Positions 6,795 through 15,431 of a stretch of DNA of 24,454 nucleotides are shown piece by piece (within the stretch, counting starts at the first letter, position 1; each line of letters opens with the position of its first letter). This DNA comes from Phycisphaerae bacterium (GTDB lineage Bacteria; Planctomycetota; Phycisphaerae; UBA1845), in the NCBI GenBank assembly GCA_029260155.1, contig JAJDDU010000048.1, positions 1 to 24,454 of the forward strand, read 5' to 3'. Position numbers and translations under genes: made by a program. Below the pieces are notes generated by a model. That model did no database searches. It was not told the origin of the DNA and was given only the letters and a program-made list of their open reading frames with translations.

Positions 6795-9443
6795 ATGAAT
6801 CGCGACCCTTCGACATCCGCGAAGCAATGGGAGCGAATCGACGCCCTCTTCCACGCAGCAATCGATCTACCACCGGATCATCGAGAAGCCTTCGTCGTCA
6901 ACGCGTGCGACGGCGACCACGCCCTGCTGGACAAAGTCAATCGCCTTCTGGCGAGCCACAGCAATGACGACGATTTTCTAACGCCGCCTTCCGCCAGTCT
7001 CACGCCGCCCGATCCAGACGCGAACGACGCCACACTGTCTGCTCATCACCGCATCGGGGAATTCGAGATCGTTCGCGTGATCGCATCGGGTGGGATGGGC
7101 ACAGTCTACGAAGCCATTCAGGACCATCCACAACGAACGGTCGCATTGAAAGTACTTCGCGCCGGTTGCACGTCGGGTGCAGCGCTGCGCCGCTTCCGTC
7201 ACGAATCACAGGTCCTCGGTAGACTGCGTCACCCCGGAATCGCGCAGGTCTACGCCGCCGGCACATGTCAAGATGGCGCTACCAGCGTGCCCTACTTCGC
7301 GATGGAGCACATCCCCGACGCCAAGTCCATCGTGGAATACGCTGAAGCCAACGACCTCGATATCGGCCGCCGATTGCAGTTATTCGTCAAGGTCTGCGAT
7401 GCGGTACACCACGGGCACCTACACGGCATCATCCACCGCGATCTCAAACCCGCCAACATCATCGTCGACGAGGCCGGCCGCCCCAAGGTGATCGATTTCG
7501 GCGTGGCCCGCGTGACCGACTCCGACGTTGCCATCACCACGGTCCAGACGTCTACCGGTCAACTCATCGGCACACTCGCGTACATGAGCCCGCAACAGTG
7601 CGGCGGCGACCCCTTCGAAGTCGACACGCGCAGCGACGTCTATTCGCTCGGCGTCGTCCTGTTCGAGCTGCTGTGCGGCTGCCTGCCCTACGATGTCCGC
7701 AACCGGGCGATTCCAGAGGCTGCAAGGGCCATTCAGGAGGAGTCGCCCAAAAGGCCGTCCACCATCAGGCCCGCCCTGCGCGGCGACATCGATACCATCA
7801 TTCTCAAAGCGTTGGAAAAGGAGCCCGACCGACGGTACGACTCCGCGACGCAACTCGCCGCCGACATCCGGCGATGCCTGAACAACGAACCGCTGCTGGC
7901 CCGTCCGCCGAGCATGCCCTACCACCTGCGGCTCTTCGCCCGTCGCAATCGCGCCGCGGTCTTCGCAATTGCCACCGTGCTATTCGTCCTGGCGGCTGCC
8001 AGCATCGTGAGCACGACCTTCGCATTCAAGGCAACGCGCGCCGCGAGCGGTGAAGGAAGCGCACGCGACGCAGCGCAGCGTGTCTCCACATTCCTCGAAG
8101 ACATGATCGCTTCCGCCGGCACCTACCGCACCGGGCGACACATGACCGTCCTGGAAATGCTGGACGACGCAGCCGATCGCGTACACACCGAGCTGACCGG
8201 TCAACCCGAAGCAGAGGCAGGTGTCCGCTACTCAGTAGGGAAAGCCTACACCCAGATGTGGCTGTGGGAGGATGCAGTGCCACACCTCAAGCGCGCATTG
8301 GCCCTCAATCGCGAGCTGCACGGTACGGATCACGCGAGCACTGCCGATTGCCTGAATCTCCTCGGCCGAGCGTTGGTTTTCCGCAACGACCCAGGCGCCG
8401 TTGCGGTCCTCAAGGAATGCCTAGCGATCCGCCACCGCTTGCACGGCCCGAATCACGAGCTGGTCGCGGAGACCATGGGAGACCTCGCAAATGCGCTGTG
8501 GGAGGCTTCGCCCACGCCGCGATGGAAAGAGAGCCAAAAACACTACGACGCCGCCCTAGCAATCTACCGCATGCTCGACGAACGCCCCACACACTGCGCA
8601 GCCCGCATCACCTTCACCCTAGCGACCATGCAGGCTCGCCAAGGGCGACTGACTGAAGCTGAAAACAACTTCCGCAACGCGCTCAGCATCTACCGCCGCA
8701 TCAACGCCGACGCCGGAGTCGAGGACGCTTACATGGCACAGGTCATGTACCACTTCGCCGGCCTCCTTCAGCGCCTCGGAAAACCCGACGAAGCAAGCGA
8801 GCTCCTGCGCGAATCACGCGAAATAACGCCCGAGGGGCTCGCGCAATCGCGATCCTACGACACGAGTTGGCGACTCGGCTCCGTCCATCACAACGCTTCC
8901 GAATTCGCCGCAGCCGAAGCGCGCTACCGAGAGTCGCTGGCAATGCAGTGCCGATGGCTGACGCGCGACTTCCCCGAACACAGCGAGAGACTCCTGCACC
9001 TCGAATCAACGCTCGTCGACGCCGGCGGCGAACGCCCGCCCTATCGCGAGGCCTTTCGCGCCATTCGCGAACTCCGACAATGGGGTGAGTTGGAACAACT
9101 CCGCAGCATGCACGATCTGGGCGACGTCCTGCAGCACACCGACCCAGCCGCGGGCGCGCCGTTGTTGCGAGATTGCTTGAGAATAGCACGCAAACACGTC
9201 GCGCCTCTCAACTGGTTCATCGCCGACATCGAGAGTATTCGCGGCGGATGCCTAACCTCTCTAGGCCAATACGAAGAGGCCGAAATCCTGCTCCTGGAAA
9301 GCTACCCCTTCATCGCATCGGCCCCCACCCACCGCGATGCCCGCCTGCGCGAAGCCCTGCAGCGAATCGAAACTCTGTACCTTGCTTGGAACAAACCCGA
9401 CAGAGCCGCAGAATTCACGCAAACCCAGGCTCCTGCAAGCTGA
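6795..9443 (+). CDS. Transmembrane Ser/Thr protein kinase with TPR sensor region (882 aa)
   Basis: PknB-type kinase. Residues 1-60 are the N-terminal helix block (WERIDALFHAAIDLPPDHR) usual in kinases paired with ECF sigma factors. The kinase domain covers about 90-365: glycine loop SGGMGTVY (98-105), Lys119 in VALKV, Glu137, catalytic HRDLKPAN (214-221), DFG at 234-236, and GTLAYMSPQQ. All expected active-site residues are present. One transmembrane helix lies at about 387-411. The rest (about 420-880) is helical with TPR-like repeats of the kinesin-light-chain style. The ATG at 6795 is the first start that gives only the family's N-terminus; the frame is open back to 6729 inside the sigma gene. 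The 3' end overlaps the facing gene by 29 bp. It probably signals to the upstream sigma factor. Confidence 0.92.
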   Translation: MNRDPSTSAKQWERIDALFHAAIDLPPDHREAFVVNACDGDHALLDKVNRLLASHSNDDDFLTPPSASLTPPDPDANDATLSAHHRIGEFEIVRVIASGGMGTVYEAIQDHPQRTVALKVLRAGCTSGAALRRFRHESQVLGRLRHPGIAQVYAAGTCQDGATSVPYFAMEHIPDAKSIVEYAEANDLDIGRRLQLFVKVCDAVHHGHLHGIIHRDLKPANIIVDEAGRPKVIDFGVARVTDSDVAITTVQTSTGQLIGTLAYMSPQQCGGDPFEVDTRSDVYSLGVVLFELLCGCLPYDVRNRAIPEAARAIQEESPKRPSTIRPALRGDIDTIILKALEKEPDRRYDSATQLAADIRRCLNNEPLLARPPSMPYHLRLFARRNRAAVFAIATVLFVLAAASIVSTTFAFKATRAASGEGSARDAAQRVSTFLEDMIASAGTYRTGRHMTVLEMLDDAADRVHTELTGQPEAEAGVRYSVGKAYTQMWLWEDAVPHLKRALALNRELHGTDHASTADCLNLLGRALVFRNDPGAVAVLKECLAIRHRLHGPNHELVAETMGDLANALWEASPTPRWKESQKHYDAALAIYRMLDERPTHCAARITFTLATMQARQGRLTEAENNFRNALSIYRRINADAGVEDAYMAQVMYHFAGLLQRLGKPDEASELLRESREITPEGLAQSRSYDTSWRLGSVHHNASEFAAAEARYRESLAMQCRWLTRDFPEHSERLLHLESTLVDAGGERPPYREAFRAIRELRQWGELEQLRSMHDLGDVLQHTDPAAGAPLLRDCLRIARKHVAPLNWFIADIESIRGGCLTSLGQYEEAEILLLESYPFIASAPTHRDARLREALQRIETLYLAWNKPDRAAEFTQTQAPAS

Positions 9444-11004
9444 TGTCAGTACTCTGAATTCCACGCCACTCGCCCTTCCACCGGCCTCTCCCAAGACACT
9501 TAGCCAAGAACACGCCGTCCGTCTTCCGAAACGTGCCCCGCGACAACAACGATTCGTAGATGGCCCGCGCGGTAATCCACCGCAGACGCCGAACAGAGAC
9601 CTCGCGCCCGCCGAAAGTCACGCACGAAGCATCGGGGATAAGCCAGGCGTCTTCGCCAAGGTCATACGCGAAAATGTCGCCACCGCGTACCGCTACGGCA
9701 GTCCCCTGCTCCGCCAATCGCGCGACGGTCCGCGCCAACGCTCGACAGGCCCGCCGCCGCAGTTTGATATCGCCGCGCGACTCCCGAAAGAACTGCCCGA
9801 TCGGCACGCACGACCCGCGCCCGTCGGTACAAAGCATGCTGACGCCCCGCCGTTCAACGCACGCATGTGCCCAGGGAACAGGGATGTCGCGATTCCGCAG
9901 ACGGTGAATGTTCCGGAATCGTTTCGACGCAGCCGAAGGCCAGTGCTTGCCGAAGCGTCGAAACAAGAAGAACACCGTCTCAACACCCTCGGCGATCGCA
10001 TGACTCCACCGCCCAGGCCCCTTACCTCGAAGTGCCCGAAACGTTGCACTGAGCGCACCATCCCACTGCTCCGCCGACATGGCCGGCAACGCTGCCGGCG
10101 GGAATGAGTTCGCCCGCCGACCCGGCAGCGCCAGATACACACGCGAGCCATCCGCAAGCTGTCGCTTGGCGAAGTAGCTGTTCGCCTTGGAGATTCTGCG
10201 GTCTCGCTTGGCCCACAGTCCGAACGCTCGCTGCCGCGATGCCTGTTGAACATTCGGCAAGATGTTCCGAACCAAGGTCCCGGTCGCCCGGCAATACGCA
10301 ATCAGAAAACGCAGCCGCACTCCTGGCCGTGCATTCAGGCGAAACCACTGATTCAGTTGGGCGAGCGCGGCCACCGCTTGCGTGTCCGTGATTCGAGCGG
10401 TCGTTCGGACGGTGTACAGATCCGCGTAGACCGCCGCGCAGCCACCATCCTGTCTTGGCGCGATGAGGATATTGCGGGGATGGTCGTCGCCGTGCACAAC
10501 GCCCACGAAATGCGCCCGAGAAACAAGACGCGCAACAGCTTCCACAATACGCAGCCGCCGAGTCGGCGTCTCAGCCGCAGTCCAAGCGTCGGAAAGGAGA
10601 GACGCCCCTGACACAGCATCAGAAACCAGGAATCGCCTTCCTCTCACAGAACCCAGCGCGACGAAATGAATGCAGGCGACTCCCCGCGTCTCCATCGACT
10701 TCCCGGCGCGCCATTCGCGCAACGCGGAATCACCGCGCAAAACCGAACGCAGGCGGTTGATCGCAGACGGCGCAAGAAACTCCTTGACGAATAGATCGCG
10801 GTCAGTCAAACGCACCCGCCAAACCCGCCGCAACGGATTCGACTTGATCAACTCCGCCTTCGTATCGCGTTCGAGATGCAGCCAATCGAGAGCGTCAGGG
10901 CCGACAATCAGCGGCTTGGACGCAGGCTGGACGGACCAATTCATGCCGTCGTGTAACACGCGGACAGACCCGGCCCTGGCTGCACGGTCTGCTACCGATT
11001 CCAT
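9415..11004 (-). CDS. Lipopolysaccharide kinase-like protein (WaaP/InaA/KdkA type) with degenerate second half (529 aa)
   Basis: Predicted to phosphorylate sugar or Kdo residues of envelope lipopolysaccharide. The first kinase-like domain (about 55-240) has Lys74 (LFVKEF), a helix-C Glu97, the catalytic loop HGDDHPRN (171-178) and a metal-binding Asp195. The second half (about 330-490) follows the same secondary-structure order, but its loop reads AVRGGDIFAY (about 437-446) where HGD-x-x-x-x-N is expected, so it looks like a pseudokinase. The ATG at 11004 overlaps the upstream flavoprotein gene by 13 bp; ATG 10944 is an alternative, and neither has a clear ribosome site. It is the last gene of a likely three-gene minus-strand unit, and its end overlaps the kinase gene tail to tail. 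Confidence 0.78.
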   Translation of the reverse strand: MESVADRAARAGSVRVLHDGMNWSVQPASKPLIVGPDALDWLHLERDTKAELIKSNPLRRVWRVRLTDRDLFVKEFLAPSAINRLRSVLRGDSALREWRAGKSMETRGVACIHFVALGSVRGRRFLVSDAVSGASLLSDAWTAAETPTRRLRIVEAVARLVSRAHFVGVVHGDDHPRNILIAPRQDGGCAAVYADLYTVRTTARITDTQAVAALAQLNQWFRLNARPGVRLRFLIAYCRATGTLVRNILPNVQQASRQRAFGLWAKRDRRISKANSYFAKRQLADGSRVYLALPGRRANSFPPAALPAMSAEQWDGALSATFRALRGKGPGRWSHAIAEGVETVFFLFRRFGKHWPSAASKRFRNIHRLRNRDIPVPWAHACVERRGVSMLCTDGRGSCVPIGQFFRESRGDIKLRRRACRALARTVARLAEQGTAVAVRGGDIFAYDLGEDAWLIPDASCVTFGGREVSVRRLRWITARAIYESLLSRGTFRKTDGVFLAKCLGRGRWKGEWRGIQSTDISLQEPGFA

Positions 11005-11654
11005 TGCAGCACTTGCGATGCGTCCTTCTTGGGCAGGTCCGGAACCGTGCAGTCATCGGCTGGGTAACCCACGGGAATCAGCAGGAAGGGCTTTTCGTTC
11101 TCACCGCGACCAAGGATGTCGCGTAAGAAACGCATCGGGCTGGGCGTGTGCGTCAGCGTGGCCAACCCAACCTGATGACACGCCATCAAGAACATCCCCG
11201 ACGCAATGCCCACCGACTCGATCGGGTAGTAATTCTTGTATTTGACGCCGTCGATCATTGCCCAATCGACCCGAAAAATGACGATCAGCCAGGGCGCAAC
11301 TTCAAGAAACGCTTTGCCCGCGTCCGTGCCGATCGGTTCCAGAGCGTCGAGCCATTCCTGCGGCATGCGCCCGCCGTAACTCTTGCGTTCTTCCTCTTCA
11401 GCCCCTTCGCGAATGCGCCGCTTGAGTTCCGGGTCATCGATGGCCACAAACTGCCAAGGTTGCCGATTGGCACCACTCGGCGCCGTATTCGCGACTGCGA
11501 TCAGCCCCTCGATCGTGTCGCGCGACACCGGCCGATCGCTGAAAGACCGGCAACTCCGCCGAGACCGCATCTCGCCATGAAGCGCCGCCAGCCGATCCCC
11601 CACCCAAACGGCAGTGCGATCCGGCATGCTGTATGGAATCATCTCCGCCGGCAC
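10992..11654 (-). CDS. Nitroreductase-fold flavoprotein, iodotyrosine deiodinase-like (220 aa)
   Basis: FMN-dependent enzyme. The phosphate-binding stretch SRRSCRSFSDRPV (31-43), the block APSGANRQPWQFV (58-70) and the C-terminal GLATLTHTPSPM and NEKPFLLIPVGYP are hallmarks of the iodotyrosine deiodinase (IYD) branch rather than of general nitroreductases. The residues that grip halotyrosine in human IYD (Glu157, Tyr161, Lys182) correspond to Glu89, Tyr93 and Lys114 with identical spacing (4 and 21). Reductive dehalogenation of halotyrosines is therefore plausible but unproven. The start is GTG at 11654; ATG 11642 (residue 5) is also possible and neither has a strong ribosome site. It lies between a cysK-like gene (47-nt gap) and the LPS-kinase-like gene (13-bp overlap). 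Confidence 0.85.
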   Translation of the reverse strand: MPAEMIPYSMPDRTAVWVGDRLAALHGEMRSRRSCRSFSDRPVSRDTIEGLIAVANTAPSGANRQPWQFVAIDDPELKRRIREGAEEEERKSYGGRMPQEWLDALEPIGTDAGKAFLEVAPWLIVIFRVDWAMIDGVKYKNYYPIESVGIASGMFLMACHQVGLATLTHTPSPMRFLRDILGRGENEKPFLLIPVGYPADDCTVPDLPKKDASQVLQWNR

Positions 11655-11672
11655 TGCGTTCTCATTCTAAAC

Positions 11673-11696
11673 TCTGAATTCCAGATTCTGAATTCC
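11673..11696. repeat. Short tandem TCTGAATTCC repeat in intergenic gap
   Basis: TCTGAATTCC occurs at 11673-11682 and again at 11687-11696, a period of 14. It lies in the 47-nt gap between the cysK-like and IYD-like genes. The 13-mer ACTCTGAATTCCA at 11671-11683 recurs at 9451-9463, inside the 3' end of the LPS-kinase-like gene. The role is unknown. Confidence 0.4.
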
Positions 11697-11701
11697 CCAA
11701 A

Positions 11702-12667
11702 CTACACCGCAAACAGCGACGTGCTCAGATACTTCAACCCCGTATCCGTAAGCACGACGGCGATGCGCGAGCCGCGTTCGCGGTCTTTCAGAAGCTGCAC
11801 GGCCGCCGCAACGTTTGCACCGGAAGATGTCCCGACGAAAAGACCCTCGCGCGCCGCAAGTTCGCGCGCAGTCATGACAGCCGTGTCGTCGTCAATCGAA
11901 ATGTAATCGGTGACCAGCGAGTGGTCGATGAGCGTCAGCTCGCGCGCATACCCGCCGCCGGCGATGCGGTGCGGCCCGAGGTATTCTCTGCAACCAAAGT
12001 GCGAAGCACTCGTGGGCTCGACGATGTAACAGCGAACTTCGGGATTGCGCTCCTTGAACGCTTCCGAGACCCCCGCGAACGTGCCGCCGGTGCCGACAAA
12101 CTCGACAAAGGCGTCAATGCCACCGTCGGCCTGCTCCCACATCTCGCGACCAGTGCCAACGTAGTGCGCCATCTTGTTCGCTTCGGAATGAAACTGATCC
12201 AAGCGCACCGCATCGTGCTCCTTGACATACGCATCAGCCGCCTCTTGAACAAGATCAAGGTCTTTCGGGCTGACTTGGCCGGGCGGGGAGCCCGGCGCCT
12301 GATCGACCAGCAGAACATCCGCCCCCAGAACACGCATCATGCGAATGCGCTCTGTGCTGTTGGCCTTGGACATGGCCGAGACGAACTTGTAACCGCGAAC
12401 GGCGCAAACGATCGCCAGCCCGCAACCGGTGTTCCCGCTCGTCACCTCCACGATGGTCTGGCCCGGCGACAAAAGACCACGGGCCTGTGCCGCGTCGATC
12501 ATATGCTTGGCGATGCGGTCCTTCTTGCTGCCCCCTGGGTTCATGAACTCGCACTTGGCGAGAATCGTCCCGTCGAGGTTCGCGCACAGCCTCTGAAGTT
12601 CGATCAAGGGTGTGTGCCCGATGGCCTGATCGGCCCCGCTTAGAACACCTTGTACAATTGTATCCAT
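11702..12667 (-). CDS. cysK: Cysteine synthase family PLP enzyme (321 aa)
   Basis: Fold-type II PLP enzyme of the O-acetylserine sulfhydrylase / cystathionine beta-synthase family, expected to make cysteine from O-acetylserine and sulfide. Lys49 in NPGGSKKDRIA is the PLP Schiff-base lysine; the usual residue before it is Val, here Lys. TSGNTG (76-81) binds the substrate carboxylate, and GTGGTF binds the PLP phosphate. The C-terminal TDTGLKYLSTSLF matches the family end. The 321-aa length is normal for CysK, with no CBS regulatory domains. ATG 12667 is chosen because AGGAG lies nine bases upstream; the open frame continues to 12754. It is the first gene of the likely unit with the deiodinase-like and LPS-kinase-like genes. 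CysK, CysM and Cbs cannot be told apart securely. Confidence 0.88.
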   Translation of the reverse strand: MDTIVQGVLSGADQAIGHTPLIELQRLCANLDGTILAKCEFMNPGGSKKDRIAKHMIDAAQARGLLSPGQTIVEVTSGNTGCGLAIVCAVRGYKFVSAMSKANSTERIRMMRVLGADVLLVDQAPGSPPGQVSPKDLDLVQEAADAYVKEHDAVRLDQFHSEANKMAHYVGTGREMWEQADGGIDAFVEFVGTGGTFAGVSEAFKERNPEVRCYIVEPTSASHFGCREYLGPHRIAGGGYARELTLIDHSLVTDYISIDDDTAVMTARELAAREGLFVGTSSGANVAAAVQLLKDRERGSRIAVVLTDTGLKYLSTSLFAV

Positions 12668-12768
12668 CCGCGCATTCTCCTGTTCCTGTCTACCGGCGAC
12701 GCACCGCCCCCCTCTTGGCAGACCACTGAGCGCAAGCTTAGCGGCAACCGGCACTCTAGAGAATAGGC

Positions 12769-12791
12769 GAGCGACGACATCGGGGTCGCTC
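12769..12791 (-). terminator. Weak terminator-like hairpin after the endopeptidase gene
   Basis: GAGCGAC (12769-12775) pairs with GTCGCTC (12785-12791) around a 9-nt loop. It lies 25 nt beyond the endopeptidase stop codon on the minus strand, and no T-run follows. It could separate that gene from the cysK-like gene. Confidence 0.25.
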
Positions 12792-12815
12792 CGGACGATT
12801 CAAGCGTTAAGCGGA

Positions 12816-15317
12816 CTAATCTGTGTCCGCACCGGGTGCAGCGGTCGGGGCGTCCGTTGGCGCTTTCGCGTCCTTGACATGGCGGTCGAGCCAGTGGGTC
12901 ATCTCCCAGGCCATGTGCATTACGGACTCGCGGGCGCGGTAGCCGTGGCTTTCGTGCGGGAGCATGACCAACCGTGCGAAGGCTCCGTGTCCCTTGAGCG
13001 CGTTGTAGAACCGCTCGCTCTGTAAAGGGAAAGTGCCAGAATTGTTGTCAGCTTCGCCGTGGATCAGCAGGATGGGCTCGTTGATCTTGTCCGCGTGCAT
13101 GAACGGGGACATCTTGAAGTAGACATCCGGAGCCTCCCAGAACGTACGTTCCTCAGCCTGAAAACCAAACGGTGTCAGCGTTCGGTTGTAGGCGCCGCTC
13201 CGCGCGATGCCCGCACTGAACAGATCGCTGTGCGCCAACAGATTGGCGGTCATGAACGCGCCGTAGGAATGCCCACCAATACCGATGCGATTGCGATCGG
13301 CGACGCCGCGCCGCACGATTTCATCGACGGCGGCCTCGGCGCCCGCGACCAACTGCTCCACATACGTTTCGTTCGGCTCGACATCGCCCTCGCCGATGAT
13401 CGGCAGCGACGGATCGTCCAAAACCGCGTAGCCGTGCAGCAACCACAGCAGCGGCGAGTGTGCGCTGATGCGAACGAAGCGATACGGCGAATCGGTCACC
13501 TGTCCGGCCAGATCAGCGCTCTTAAACTCCTGCGGATAAGCCCACAGCAGTGTCGGCAGCGGACCGTCTTGAGGTTTGTGGCCGGGGGGGAGATACAACG
13601 TTCCGTTCAGCTTCACACCATCGGCGCGTGCGTAGTGAATGAGTTCCTTGTGGACACCCGCCAACTCCGGTGTCGGATGGGGAAAGTGCGTAATCTGACG
13701 GGGTTCATCGATTTGCAAATCGCGAACGAAGTAGTTCGGCGGCTCGCTGGGGGATTCTCTGCGCGTCAACACCGTGGTCTTGTTCGCATCCAGCACTTCC
13801 ACGATCGATTCGTAATGGGGCGACTCCGATCGCCACAGGCGCTCGCTCTTCTTGGTCTCCAAGTCGAGCCTGTCGAGAAACGGGCGATTGCCCTCGGGCG
13901 ACGCGCCGCTTCCGCGGTAGAAGAGGTTCTTACCCGAAGTGAGCAAGACGGACGCACCCATCGAATTGGTTCGCATCATCGGCGAGCCGGGATCGTTGTA
14001 GCGATCTTCCCACGTCCGATCGAACAGCAGCTCCGGTGCAGAGCCCGGCCGCGACGGATCGAGTCTCCACGTCCGCTCCTTACGGTTCTTCCACCACCAC
14101 TCGGAAACCAGTGCCAAGTGATCGTCACCCCATCGGATGCCACCGTAACGCAGGTTGAGTGCGACCAATTCCTTGCCGTCACCCCTGAAGGGCACGGACA
14201 ACGTGTACACGCGATCCCGGATGTCGACTTCTCTTCGCGGATCGCCTCCGTCCTGCGCCTCGACCCAGTAAAGCGTTGCCGGCTCATCGGCACGCCAGCC
14301 GAACGAACGGGGTCCGGTACGCACGGACCCGAAGGCGACCGGAATCTCCTCGGCCAGCGGCAGGTCCGCCAGCACGCGCACGACGCTGCCTGCCAAGTCC
14401 CAGATTTCCACGCGTTTCGGAAATCGTGAGAGCGGGACGAGATAGGAATATGGGCGATGCCTCGTCTCAACCAACATCGAATGGCCGTCCGGGGAAGGCT
14501 CGGCACGCGTGATGATGGCGCCAGGACCTAGCGGCGTCAGAACAGACTTTAACGAGACTCTGGCGATGCGGGCCGTGGCGTAGTAGTCGAACAGCTTCTG
14601 GTCATGAGCGTTCTTCAACAGATCCTGATAGGTGCGGGCGGGCGCTGTCTTGCCCCGGCTTGTCAGCATCGTGGGACCGGATGAAACCTCCGGCGCCATG
14701 GGGGGTTCCTTGTCCCGATTCGGAACCATGCGACATACCAATCCGCTACTGTTGGGCATCCAGTTATACGGTGTGCCGAACACGCCGTTGAGCCGCGGAT
14801 AAGTCAGTCGCTTCGCCTTACCCGTTTCGACCTCCGCCATCCACAGCTCGAGGCCACTTGGACGGGTGACGACGAAACCGATCATCTTGCCGTTCGGCGA
14901 CCACTTAACGTGACCGATACGCGGATCGTCGGGGAGTCCGGTCACGGGACGCTCCGCGCCGTCCGATATCCGCTTCAACACGAGTTGCGTGTAGTAGGAG
15001 CGACGACTTCTGCCGTTCGTCCGCGGGTTGATGCGCAGCCCGGCCAAGCGAAGCTCCGGCTGAGCGAGTTCGGCGATCGACGGCAGCGCGGCGCGCTGCA
15101 TCAAGGCCATCCACTTGTTGTTGGGACCGATGCTGGTCGCAGGCGTGGGTGGGGCGTCGATGAGATCGGCGATGGGCTTGGGCGGGAGCTGATACTGAGG
15201 CCCCTTGGCCACCACAACGTTGGCTTGGCCGCGCGCGACCGTGCCGAACGCCAACAAGCCAACCAACGCCGCGAGTGACACATCTCGACACTGTCGGGGT
15301 AAAAAGGCGCCGATCAT
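12816..15317 (-). CDS. Exported S9 family (glutamyl endopeptidase-like, S9D) serine peptidase (833 aa)
   Basis: Predicted peptidase with an N-terminal beta-propeller (about 50-560) and a C-terminal alpha/beta-hydrolase domain (about 570-815). The triad is Ser684 (GGHSYGAFM), Asp757 (HGEADNNSG) and His791 (ESHGY). The stretch ARSGAYNRTLTPFGFQ and the D-N-N-S-G-T-F-P-L-Q-S-E-R block match the glutamyl endopeptidase (GEP, S9D) branch known from chloroplasts and some bacteria, which cuts after Glu. A signal peptide (hydrophobic about 13-26, ending ARGQA) points to export. The ATG at 15317 has GGAG nine bases upstream, and the frame is open up to 15365. The C-terminal tail is Ala/Pro/Asp-rich. It lies 114 nt downstream of the acyl-CoA-dehydrogenase-like gene. 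Confidence 0.9.
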   Translation of the reverse strand: MIGAFLPRQCRDVSLAALVGLLAFGTVARGQANVVVAKGPQYQLPPKPIADLIDAPPTPATSIGPNNKWMALMQRAALPSIAELAQPELRLAGLRINPRTNGRSRRSYYTQLVLKRISDGAERPVTGLPDDPRIGHVKWSPNGKMIGFVVTRPSGLELWMAEVETGKAKRLTYPRLNGVFGTPYNWMPNSSGLVCRMVPNRDKEPPMAPEVSSGPTMLTSRGKTAPARTYQDLLKNAHDQKLFDYYATARIARVSLKSVLTPLGPGAIITRAEPSPDGHSMLVETRHRPYSYLVPLSRFPKRVEIWDLAGSVVRVLADLPLAEEIPVAFGSVRTGPRSFGWRADEPATLYWVEAQDGGDPRREVDIRDRVYTLSVPFRGDGKELVALNLRYGGIRWGDDHLALVSEWWWKNRKERTWRLDPSRPGSAPELLFDRTWEDRYNDPGSPMMRTNSMGASVLLTSGKNLFYRGSGASPEGNRPFLDRLDLETKKSERLWRSESPHYESIVEVLDANKTTVLTRRESPSEPPNYFVRDLQIDEPRQITHFPHPTPELAGVHKELIHYARADGVKLNGTLYLPPGHKPQDGPLPTLLWAYPQEFKSADLAGQVTDSPYRFVRISAHSPLLWLLHGYAVLDDPSLPIIGEGDVEPNETYVEQLVAGAEAAVDEIVRRGVADRNRIGIGGHSYGAFMTANLLAHSDLFSAGIARSGAYNRTLTPFGFQAEERTFWEAPDVYFKMSPFMHADKINEPILLIHGEADNNSGTFPLQSERFYNALKGHGAFARLVMLPHESHGYRARESVMHMAWEMTHWLDRHVKDAKAPTDAPTAAPGADTD

Positions 15318-15431
15318 GACTGTATTCTCCGAATCTGTGAGGTCCCGGTTGTCACCAGCGCCCATGCGCAGCAGCCATTATGGACAATCGTCAGGCTCTT
15401 GTCGCCTTCGGGAGGGCCGCGCTACAAGGAA

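Noticed and set aside
13059..14429. 456-codon plus-strand frame opposite the S9 peptidase
   Set aside because: It is a shadow of the peptidase gene; composition is shadow-like and no motif is seen, while the opposite strand holds an intact catalytic triad.
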